A DNA stretch of 64,000 bases from Agapetus fuscipes (Eukaryota > Arthropoda > Insecta > Trichoptera > Glossosomatidae): contig OX637343.1 in NCBI GenBank assembly GCA_951799405.1, positions 2,170,001-2,234,000 on the forward strand. Direction: 5' to 3'. Below the pieces are notes generated by a model. The model worked only from the letters and a program-made list of their open reading frames with translations, made no database searches and had not been told where the DNA came from. The position numbers and the translations under genes are program-made. Position 1 is the stretch's first letter; each line of letters begins with the position of its first letter. Below, piece by piece: positions 30,915-43,000 of this stretch.

Positions 30915-33900
30915 CTATCCCAGGTAATCGTCGTCTCCTCCGTCGTCTTCATTATCTGAAGAGTTGAAGCCCCCGCCCAGGGCGTAGGCACCGAGACCCA
31001 CGCCAGCTAAAGGCAGGCCGTACTTCAGCGCATTGACAGCCATGCTTGACTTCTGTGGCCGATGCTGAAAGAAACGGGATAACTTTTCAAAGGCCTGATA
31101 AATACTTCTGTTGTCAGCTACACAAGGAGCAGATCATTATTATTTAAGCATCATTCAAGCTTGTTTAACGTAAAAAATAACCAAGCACCTAAGGGTTGGT
31201 ATGTAACTAAGCCCTGAAGGATTGGCATGTGGAACTTTTTTTTTTTAAAGAGCCTGTGTGGGAGACTCCCTAGATTCAAGAGACTCTAGGAGACTATGAC
31301 ACTTGTATAGTTCCGCAGAGGTGTTGGTGATATGGCAGTTGTCCTTATCCGGTTGCAGTTAACTGCGCAGTGCTGTAGTGTGTGTTGCGTTGCTTTGTTT
31401 TGAGACACCTATTTATTTTTAAAGGCAATGGGGGCGGCTTTACGCCAACCACTTGAGTTGAAGTGGGGTTTTCCAAGCTCCAAGCTGTGTAAACCTTGCC
31501 GGTATTTTTTTGAGTTTGAAATAAACACCGAAACAGAAAGTCATTTCTGACATCCTCGGTGGAGATCAAACCCTAGCTTTTGGTATGGAATGCAAGCATT
31601 CTACCAACTGTGCATTGACTGGACATTTCTTTCAATTTTGTAAACCGTTTTTAGCTATTTCTATTGTATCCACTATGATTTTATTTCAGCTGAGTAGGGT
31701 TGGTATGAGGCTGACCACCCATACTGTAAAAAATGGTTCACTTTGCCAATGTCACCCCTGTTTCAGGGAATGTCGGCAAGAGTTGCAGGGCTTATGTTCA
31801 TTTGAGGTTTGGATTTTATTTGTAAGTACACAATCAGCATTTGTAAGCGAGAACTACACGTGTTTGTTTGTGGGCATACATCTGAGAGCTTTGAATGAAT
31901 ATATCCTTGCAACTTAGATTATAGATTATTATAGGGTTCAATCATCTATGTAATAGAAAAAGTACATTTAACTCTATAAATTCTTGAGTAATTAACCAAA
32001 CCAAAGGTGAAAAACGATTTTCTCTACGTTTCTACAAAGAAGAAGCAATCGAAATACACAGGCACCCCAACTTCAACAGAGATGACAGCTACAAACTTTC
32101 CAGTATATGGAGGCCAGTACTAACTTCTATGATCCACTTTCACCCTTTCATTAATCGGACAATTTCACAAGAAGACATAATATGGTCCTTCTGTACAACT
32201 GGAGCTATTGCGACATCTTTGGATGCATCGCCGAAGGTTAATGAAAGTACCTACAACCTTTGGCCTCGATCAAACAACAAAAATTCAACAGTTCGTGGTT
32301 CTTCTTTGTAGAAGACACACGTCTCCTGAGGACGTCGCATATGACTCGAGGAAACGTAGAGAAAATCGTTCTTCTCTTTTGCACGGTCAGTAAAATCCGT
32401 TTTTTTCATTCTACAAATTACGACCGTAATCATAATTTAAAATCTTTAAACCAAAGGTGTACAGGACAAAGCACAGGTAAACAGGACCAGACAAATAAAA
32501 TACAGGCATGGTAAAATATACAAGTTTATTTTATTAGTAAAATAGTACAACATTAATGAGCACCGTTGTGTACATGTAACAATATATATAACACAAGACA
32601 GGAAGCTCCACGCTACTAGAGTATGAATAAGGCAGAGTTCACACGGTGGGCGGCACCTTTCATCTCATATGTGATTCCAACGACATCAGAATAACTCCTT
32701 TAGAGCTCGTTCCCACTTGTCGGGTGTCTGATCCGTATATTAATCGGAGGTTCCAGTGGCAGAACTATTCACACTTGTCGGAAACCGATTGTGTCCGAAA
32801 TGTCTTGCGACTGGAACCTCCGATGAGTATACGGATTCGACACCCGACAAGTGGGAACGGGCTCTAACTTGTTTTATTTTTCAAATTATACTTCCCGATG
32901 GTCTGAGGACCGAAAACGTTTGTAAAAAGGGAAAAGAATGACTTTTTTCTTTCTTTGAATCTCTTTGAAGTAATATGAAAATGTACAATTTTAAATATTA
33001 ATCTCTGGTATTCAAACACATTTAAGGGAAGAATATATTAACACTTTGCATTTGTGTACTCCCAAATCTCCCCTTGGCCTCACATATACTGTCCCCAAAC
33101 TTCTCCTTTATCCAGCAGTAACCCTCCGACTTGCCACCCGGAGAAGCAGTGTGCATTTCTCCAAATCTCCAAAATTTGTATTTCTTATCGGGTCCTCAGT
33201 AACCAATAACAAAATATTACTTATCCAGATTCCTAGCAGCCCAGCTGTTAGATCCACAGCTCTTTTTCTACATTGATTGTATGGCTTGTACGTTGACTTA
33301 TAGGTTGGTATGCGGCTGACCACCCATGCTGTAGAAAATGGTTCACTTTGCCAATGTCACCCCTGTTCCAGGAAAGTTTGGCAAGAATTGCAGGGTGCAT
33401 GTTCATTTGAGATTTGGGTTTTTATATTGTAAGTCTACATGCGGCATGTTTAAGCGCAATCTCATACGCGTCTGCTTGTGAAAATGCATATAATGTGAAT
33501 CCCCAACGTTACATATCTTTGCAATTTAGATCAGATTAGATTGTGCGGACTCCATCCAGAGATTTAATGGAATCATCAAAGTCTATGGTCCTTTTCTCTC
33601 TGCACAGTTTGGTGCTGGATCGGAAATCTAGTACTATATGGGGATTTATGCAAGCTTTCACACGGTTTACCCCATACATTTTGCAACAGAAACCATAGAC
33701 AAACAGGAACGTGGGAAAAAAGAGTAAGACATGGCGACTAACACCATGTCAAACGCTTTTGAATCACGAGTTTATTTTCAACTCTAATATCGTTGGGAAA
33801 AGTGACAGCCCATCACACGTGACTTTATGAAATCTTAGGACAAATGGATAATAAAAATTGTTGTCATACGCACTAAGCCTAAGGCAATAAATATCATTTG

Positions 33901-36900
33901 AATATATCATGGTAAAGTGTATATTGTGTCCGCTGGTGCGCAGTGTTGTGGAATATAAGACGGCGCTTTATCACACTCCGAGGGTTTCCTTGGCCACGGT
34001 CATGTCAATACTGAAACATTCATGTAAAAACAAAACATCATACGCTATTCATCAAATAACAAACGGTAAAAAACAATTATATTTAAAAATATATTAGAAG
34101 TTCCTAATTCACTTCGTAACATCGATTTCTAATCTATTTTTTCATGTACAAAATTAAAACGTTACATCTCTTAACTACATATTGATGGGAGGTAAAAATC
34201 AGGGCTGGTAGTCTCATCACCACGGTAATTCTTACCTATTGAATATTGGTTATATTTGTATGAAGACTCATCAGCTGTTCACTTCAGGTCTTCATACAAA
34301 TATAAACATAATATATAACTTTACAGTGGTCAGCTAAATACACAGTTCCACCGCTTTAAATCTGTGTTGAATTTGGCAACAAGGCTCATATTCGGGATGC
34401 CCAAACTCACTCACATCAATCCGCTGTTAAAAAAGCTGCATAGGCTTCGTTTCCCGGAGAGGGTGGTCTACTGTGTTTGTCTGATGGTATATAAAGCCAT
34501 CAATGGCTTGGCTCCACCTTATTTGACTGACATGATTTTGCCTGTTGATTTGTACAAATTTCGGAGACCGCGCTTTTTGTGTTGCGGGTCCGGTGGAGAG
34601 GAACAGACTGCCACCCGGAGTGAAGAACTCCAAATCTGTGGGTGTATTTCGCAGAGCACTCAAGACACAACTTTTTAGAAAGTCTTATCCATGATCGGAG
34701 AGGGCCCTTGAGGTGTGACACACACAAAAACGGCGCTCTCTTATCATTTGTAATTTAAAATAAATTAGCCTGATATAAAAATTATAATAACCGATATTCC
34801 GTAGGTAAGAATAATTACCGTGGTGATGAGACTTCCAGGCCTGCACTACCGTAACTTAAAATAAGATAATACCTTTGATTGTACAGACTTTAACTTTGTA
34901 CGGAAGGAAAGCTGTGTCTAAATCTAAGCTGCAAAGATATGTATCATTTGAGATTCATATTAAATGCATTCCCACAAGCAGACATGCATAATTTCGCGCT
35001 CACACATGCCGCATGTGGACCTACAACATAAAAACCCAATTCTCAAATGGACATAAGCCCTGCAACTCTTGCCAACCTTCCCTGAAACAGGGGTGACATT
35101 GGCAAAGTGAACCATTTTTTACAGTATGGGTGGTCAGCCTCATACCAACCTATAAGTCAAGGAATAAATGTGTAAAAGGAAAATATCCTTTTTTACTTTC
35201 TTGTTTATTGCTTGAATTGCTATTGAAGAATACGCTCTCAAAATTTCAAAGCCAAATTTGCAATTGTTTAGATTTTATGAACGAGCACTTGTCAAGAACA
35301 GGTTACTGGTTTTGACACCCTGCTTAGATGACCGGTCCGTAGTCTATTGGTTAGCAAATGGAAGGTTGTGGGTTCAAGTCCCGAGAGGAGTGCGTTATTA
35401 AGAGAAGCTTTGCATACTTTTGCAGCCTTGTAGAGGGAAGCCAAGTACGTATTATAATTTTATTTTTTTAAGAAATCTTTGCTCCCTAGATTTCAGAGGT
35501 CTATGACACTTGTTGAAGTGCCGCAGAGGTGTTTACGAGCTTGGTCGTCGCTACAAAGCGCCAATACTCAAGCAAGAGCCAATTGCTGTAAGGCTGGATG
35601 GACCTTTAGTGACCGGTCTTTGGTAAAATAAAGGTTTATGAATTTTTCAACCCAGCGAAGAGCAAATGTGAGAATATAAATGGTATTTTTTTGTGCTCCG
35701 CCGGCGTCGAACCCACAACCTTCCATTTACGAGTCCGAAGTTTTAACCACTAGACTACGGACTGGTCTATAGCTTTTACTTCAACTTATTTCATTATAAC
35801 CGGTGAGCATTTTACATTATTATTCTATAACCTATAATCTAAATTGCAAGGATATATTCATTTAAAGTTCTCAAATGCATGCCCACAAACAAACATGTGT
35901 AGTTCGCACATACAAATGCTGATTGTGTACTTACAAATAAAATCCAAACCTCAAATGAACATAAAGCCCTACAATTTTTGCCGACCTTCCCTGACACAGG
36001 GGTGACATTGGCAAAGTGAACCATTTTTTACAGTATGGTTGGTCAGCCTCATACCAACTTATAAGTCAAGGAAGTTAGAAGTATAAGTCATTGTTTATTT
36101 CCTTATACTACTAATTTTCAAAAATCCCCACCCGGGAGCTGGAAACCCCCATTTCAAGAGAATGTGGTTGGCATAAAGCTGGCCCCATTACCTGTAAAAG
36201 TAAATAGTTTCACTCTCCACATGCTATCACTTCGGGGAGAACGCGGCAAGAAGTTACACTTAATGCACACCTTAGTTGCAGTGGGTAGCGAGTTACATTA
36301 AATGCCTTGTAAAAACAAATAAGAGCAGATTAAAGCTTTTACGGCCGGTAGTTGACATAATAACTTTTCTATTAACCAGAGCATCTGCGAAGATCGAAGC
36401 GCCTGGCTAACCGCTGATAATGCCCATGGAAGCCTATGGGCGAAACTGTACAGAATAAAAACCAACCAGACCACGGCTACACAGCCCGGAAAAAAAAAAT
36501 ATCATGACAAATAAGGGGCTGTCAATATATTACGTCATTCGCATTAAGGGGGGGGGGGGGAGTCTGGTCTACGGATGATGGCAAATGATGTACGAGTACC
36601 AAAAGTGACGTCATTTTTGTAAATACAGTTTCTATACAAAATATTATGTAAGTAATATAACATTATTAATCATTAAACTCATCCATTATTACAGCAAGAG
36701 GGGGGGGGGGGGGTCATTAGATAATGACTATAGGATGATTGTAAGGGGGAGGGGGGAGTCGAAAATCGGCCAAAATCGATGACGTAATTTATAGACGGCC
36801 CCTAAGAGTATTTCACAATAAAATATAATGTACAATATGCTTTATATAAAGTGATAGAGAGATATAATACATAGATATACTTACATTATTATCAGTAAAG

Positions 36901-37049
36901 GAGTGTGTGAGAGACCCGTTTATTGGGAGGTACACAATATAGAAGCCGAGAAATATTAGAAATGTAGCATACGTGCTGTTATTAGTAACAATTGATATGC
37001 TTTATGTTTTACATTAATTTTAAAGTGGATATAACCAAGGGCGGATTTA

Positions 37050-37080
<31 letters not shown>

Positions 37081-40000
37081 GGGCACATGCCCCCCCCCAG
37101 ACGGTTGTGTAGGACAGTTTCAAAAGTTGTTGTCACATAACTTCAGCGATGAAGATATAGAGGAAAATATATAGAGTTTAACTATATATTTTGTTTGCTC
37201 TTTTTTCTCATATATTTCATCACATATTTTTCATGTTTCTACATTTTTGTAATTTTCTATGTACTTTTTCTATTGATGTATTATTTTTTTATGGCTGGTC
37301 ATGTATTGCACCCTCCACATGACTAAGCTGGAATAAACGCATATTATTATTATTATTATTATTATTATAGAGGATGCTTTACAAGGCGCTGAAGTATCAA
37401 GACGAAGCAAGACCTTCCTTGTTTTTCAGCTTTGAAAGGAGAGCTAAAAATTTGGCAACAGATGAGAGAAAATATCCCGAAGTCTCCAGCAGATGCCTTC
37501 AAAAGTGCAACGGTGCTGCCGAATATTAGAACTCTTTGTCAATTGCTGTGCATGTTTCCTGTTACTACTAGCACTGCCGAGCGATCTTCCTCCACCTTAC
37601 GCCGATTAAAGTCGTATCTTCACAGCAGGATGACAGAAGAGCGCTTGAATGGACTGGCTTTAATGCATATATCCATCAAGACATTGCAACAAAAATAAAC
37701 ACTAATGAAGTGCTGGATATCTTTAGCAGGAAACATAAAAGAAAACTGACTTTGTTAAACATGTAATTTTTCTATTGTTTTCTACTTGAATAAACTTTTC
37801 TATAAATACTACAAGTTTATTTTTAACAGTAGTTATTGTTGATTATTTTTGCCCGTCTGCCCCTTGTCCCAGAAAAATATCCTGGATGCGCCCTTGGACA
37901 TAACCATATGAAAACAGTACTTCAATACAAAGATAACCCACATAGGGCACTCTATGGGAAGACACCATTATACCTCACGGAATTCATCACGCAGGCTAGT
38001 TTGCATAGCAGACAATTAATTCACGCTGTGCGGAAAGTAGAACCAGAACATTTGTCAATGATCCTTTGAGAAAGTCTGCTAGTGTTTGTGGGCAGTGTTT
38101 GGTGAGCGTGCTTTTGCAGTGGCAACATCTTGTGAGGGAGCTAGAGGACCATGCAAAGTTCAGAAATGCACTGAAGACAAGCAAATTTCTGGCATTATTC
38201 GCACAAGCGCTCTTGGAGTGACCACATCACGAAACGGCGATCAAAATAAATCATCATCATCTTCAGGGAAACAAAAACTCACTCTGGGTTGACATTCCAA
38301 AAATGATTTCACGATTAAAGAAGGCAACAAAGTTTTGCTTCCATTGTTACCAGTCTGTAGTTCAGTGGTAACCCTTCGGACTCTGAATGGAAGGTTGTGG
38401 GTTCGAATTCCAGCGGAGAACAAAAAATATACCATTTACATTTTCAAATTTGCTCTTCGCTGGGTTGAAAATTCATAAGCCTTTACCAATGACCGGTTGT
38501 TATGTTATTTTCATAAAAGTGTGAAGTCAGCGTATGATGGCTGCAGTGACGTCGGGTGGCCGTAGCTGAGCTTAGCTGAGCTACGTACGAGTTTTACCGA
38601 GGGCCCTCGAGGCTTCACTCGCCATGACTCGGAAAGCCGAGACGCCAGTCGGGGATCACGCGCGGACGAAGGAGGAGGTCGGCACACAGCACCGCAAGGC
38701 GGCAATTACTGCCTGGGTTTCCCAGTTGGGCCCACCGTGGACTTAGCCGCGAGGCTTCCACGTGGGGACGTATACATGGAGCATCCGCCATCCAAGGCAC
38801 CCGCCTTATGGACCGGAGCCTGGTGCAGAGGAGCCTCCACCCTGGGGCTTCACGTGCTGAGGCATCCGTCTCATAGACTGCGGCTCTCGGGGGGCGAAGC
38901 CCCAAGCCGCGACCATCACCTCCCGAGCTTAATGTAAGCTCACCTTGGACTCCAGCCTACAGAGCAGTGCTTCGTGAAAGTGAGCCGCGAGAACTGTGAT
39001 TGTGTTTGAGTGTTAATACAGGTCTGGCTATTTCCTTCTCCACTATTCCTCTTTCCCTTTTTATGGATTTAACCTTTATATTTGACTTTAACTGATTAAA
39101 TCTCTTTTGTTAACATTAGCTCTTGTCTTATCAATATACAACCCTTCCCAAAATACAAAGTGAACAACACAAAGAAAGAACCCCACGCCCTGAGAGTGAT
39201 GCCGATGATAGCTAGCCGGAGTGAGTATCCTGTAGGTACATCAGAAGGTACCTTCCTATTTTAACATAACACGGTCACCAAAGGTCCATCCAGCCAGCCG
39301 ACCAGCAACTGGGTCTTGCTTGAGAATTGGCGCTTTGTAGCGACGACGACCAAGCTTGTAAAAAGTTTGATAGGTCAATTGGTAGAATGCTTGCATTCTA
39401 TGCCGAGAGCAAGAGTTCGATCTCAAGGTTTACTCAGCCTTCACAAGAAATGAAAACTAGCCCCCCGAGAACCAGCTGGGAAACCCCCACTTCAACTGAA
39501 AGTGGTTGGTGAGGCCGGCCGTCTTACCCGTAAAAATAAATAGGTCCCGAATCGCCAAATGTGACCCCTTCGGGGATAACGCAGGCAAGAAGTTACACTA
39601 TTTATGTGGCTTAGTTGCATTTTTACAGCACAATGAACATTGTTAGTATGGACGTCACAAGTTTTATGAGATGTCTGTTGTTACCTGGTACTGCCCCATC
39701 ATCCCGGGCTGTCCCCCCATCATGCCAGGCATCCCCCCCATGGGAGGACCCCCCATGGGTCCCCCCATTGGTCCCTGTTGGTAGCCAGCCATGCCGGGGG
39801 GTGGAGCGTAGCTCATAGCCGTAGCCTGCTGGTTGTATCCTACAATGAAGCAATACAAACATATCATAAGAAATTGGTTAAGTGAAACGTTGTGGTACGC
39901 CATTTTAAAAAAGGATAATTTAAAAAAACAATAAAATTATTTTTTAAAAAACTAACTTTCACAAATCAAAGAACATAGATAGGGACTGGAAAATTTCGCG

Positions 40001-43000
40001 ATCGCGATAAAACGAATTTATTCGCGAATTTTGATGTTTTTACGCGAATAACGCGAAATTTCAGGTTTTACGTAAATATCGCGAATTTTCGTACTTTTGG
40101 TAGAAATTGTGCGAAAAAGTTGTCATGTATCGCTTTTGCAACGCAACGATTTTGTGGGAAAGAAAAAAATCCTGCGAAAACCCTTTGCAAGGTGCAAAGC
40201 ACAGGAAAATTGGTCTCTTTCAACGTTTAAACACGCTAGAACGCTAGACGCGGGGTTCGATCCCCACCTGGGTCATTTGACCATAAATTTGACCCTGGTT
40301 CAACAGATGTAATTGGGTAATTAAAAATGAATAATTCATTAAAATAAACAATAATGAATTATTAATTAATGATATTAATACCTGTATCTGGCCAGGCAGA
40401 GTAGGTTGGTGAATTGCATTCCTATTCACAAATCTATTTTATTAAAAAAAAATAATGATAAGCAGAACTGTCCTGGATCATCCAAGCAGACTTGAATCGT
40501 GACATCAATGAAGGAAAATACTTTAAGGAGTGAAGCTATTGCTGGATTAGCCAAGAGCACAACTTGAAGCTTTCATAAAAGCCAACATCCCTTGAAAAAT
40601 GAGATAACCCTCATCTAGAGACTAAATGCACAAAAATTAAATATTTTAAAAGGATATTTGCAGGGTATTCGGAGTGTCATTGAAATATTAATACTTTTTT
40701 CAATCAATGGTTTTTTGTAAAAAAAGATTATTTAAAAAAAAAAAAAAACATAAAGAAACTAAAATTAAAAAACATTGTTCTGTACCACTTGAGTATTTTG
40801 TATTGCAAAAACGTTTTCGGTGGGTACAGTACTTCCACCATCTTCGGTTGCAGATACTCGTATTGATTCAGATTTTGTTTATTCATTATTTTTTAAGGTA
40901 CATATTGTTGTTTACATAATAAATTGTAAATATTAGTAATATATTTTGTTTTGCAATTATACAAACCTTTATTTTGATCTAATCAACCCTAAAAATTACA
41001 CCGAATCTCCCCGTTTATCATGAAAAATAACGCGAATTTCCCTGTTTTTGATGAAAAATAACGCAATTTCACAAAAAAATAACGCGAATTTCCTAAAAAA
41101 TAACACCACTATTTTTCAGTCCCTAAACATAGATAATTAGACCCCTCCCCTACCCCCTTCCCACCACCCTAGCACTGAGTCCCCATATGTCTTTAGTTTT
41201 AAGATTTACCCCCGTATTCATGACCAATACTGCCTCAAGTAACAATACTTACCTAAGTCAAGCGCTACACTAGCTCAAGGGTCGACATTCTGGAGCGTTT
41301 TGTTTCATAAAGAACACTAAAGCAGTAATCAGCCTAGTGCCCAACTTAGTGGAGATGCACGGCCAGTCATTGGCTCTCGAAAAAACCCAGCTCTGTAATT
41401 GGTCATTACCTTCGACCAATATTCGGAGTACTTCATTCTTATCATTGCCGCTTCTTTCAAATTTCAAAGACATTTGAGCTGTTGAACTTGACAAATCGAA
41501 GAAATGTCAATGTCATATTTTGAGCTGTGCATAAAACATGACAATCGAAGAAATTTTTGGCTTTGTTAAACCCTCAATGAGCAACGGAAAGACTGTATAC
41601 AGAACGACGCATTTTTTCAATCTAAAACGCCTTCTAAATTCTTCCTCGTCGTAATACGTAAATGGGTCTTTACAGTCTCTGATATATTTTCTTGGGACAT
41701 TATTTTTGGTCACAACAATGTTTTTATACTAGTTAAAATCATCTTAATCGTAAGAATTCATTATTTTATGTAAATAATTCACAACCAAACAAAAAATGTG
41801 CTGATGAAATGCGGCGGAATATTTTGACAGTTCATCCGTCATTGCAGTATGGTCCTAGACCATACCGGAGAACAAACCCGATTCTGATGGTCAAACATTG
41901 TTAATATACTCGTCAAAACAATGTTAATACACTCTTAAAAATCGTTTTCTACGTAAGAGTTCTTTTTTTCATGTAAATTCACAATCAAACAAAAAATGTG
42001 ATAACAATTAAATACGAAGGAATATTTTGACAGCGCTTAAGCGTTGGTTAATATACCTGCCGACCTTACTTACCCAAGCGCTAGTATTTAGAGAGCCCTA
42101 GCGCTGCTTTTACCCTAAGTATTGTTTCTGAAACGAATTTCGCCAATCTGACAGCTACTATGGTAAGTGCTAGTAGGATTCATGAATACGGGGGTTAGTA
42201 TTGTAAGTGCAACCGAAGATGGCGGGAGTACCCACCGAAAATGTTTTCGCTATCTAATAAAAAATACTCCAAGTGGTAAAAAACAAGGTTTTTTGATTTT
42301 AGTTTTTTTTAAATAATTTTATTGTTTTTTTAAATTATCCTTTTTTAATAATTTTTGGATGGTTTATTTGGTGAGCGCTATTTTTGTGTGTATCACACCT
42401 CAAGAGCTCTCTGCGAGCTTGGTCGTCGCTGTAGAAAGTGACAATTCTCGAGCAAGACCCAGTTGCTCTAAGGCTGGATGGACCTAAAAGTCCATTCACC
42501 CAGCGAAGAGTATATTTTTAAAATATAAATGGTATATTTTTGTGCTCTGCCGGGATTCCAAACCCACAACCTACCATTTACCAATCCGAAGTGTTATCAC
42601 TGGACTACGGACCGGTCAAACCTATAAGTCAGGGAATGAAGGGACCATGGAGGGAAACACCACAAGACTTACGGGGCTATTCTTGGACATTTTAGTCGTC
42701 GGTTGAGCCCATGCTTTGACAAAGTAATGGTGCCTGAGCTGGAAGTTTCATCAGCACGGTCATTCTTACCTACTGAATTTTGTAATATTTGTATGAAGAC
42801 AAATCAGCTGTTCACTTGCGGCCATCTTGGATTGACAGGTCTTCATTAGTTTTTCAAGCGTGAGCTCAACCGACGACTAAAATGTCTAAGAATAGCCCCG
42901 TAAGCGTCCTAGATAATTATGGTGCGGGAGGAAACTGAGCCTTCAACCCTTGTGAGACAGGGAAATCAAGTAATATTTATGAAAAGAGATACATTACCTG

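Noticed and set aside
30674..30967. Plus-strand frame over the galectin 3' end
   Set aside because: It mixes a degenerate LINE fragment with the antisense of the last galectin exon.
38615..38937. GC-rich frames on both strands within the LTR
   Set aside because: No domain is recognisable, and the stretch lies between sharply defined element ends.
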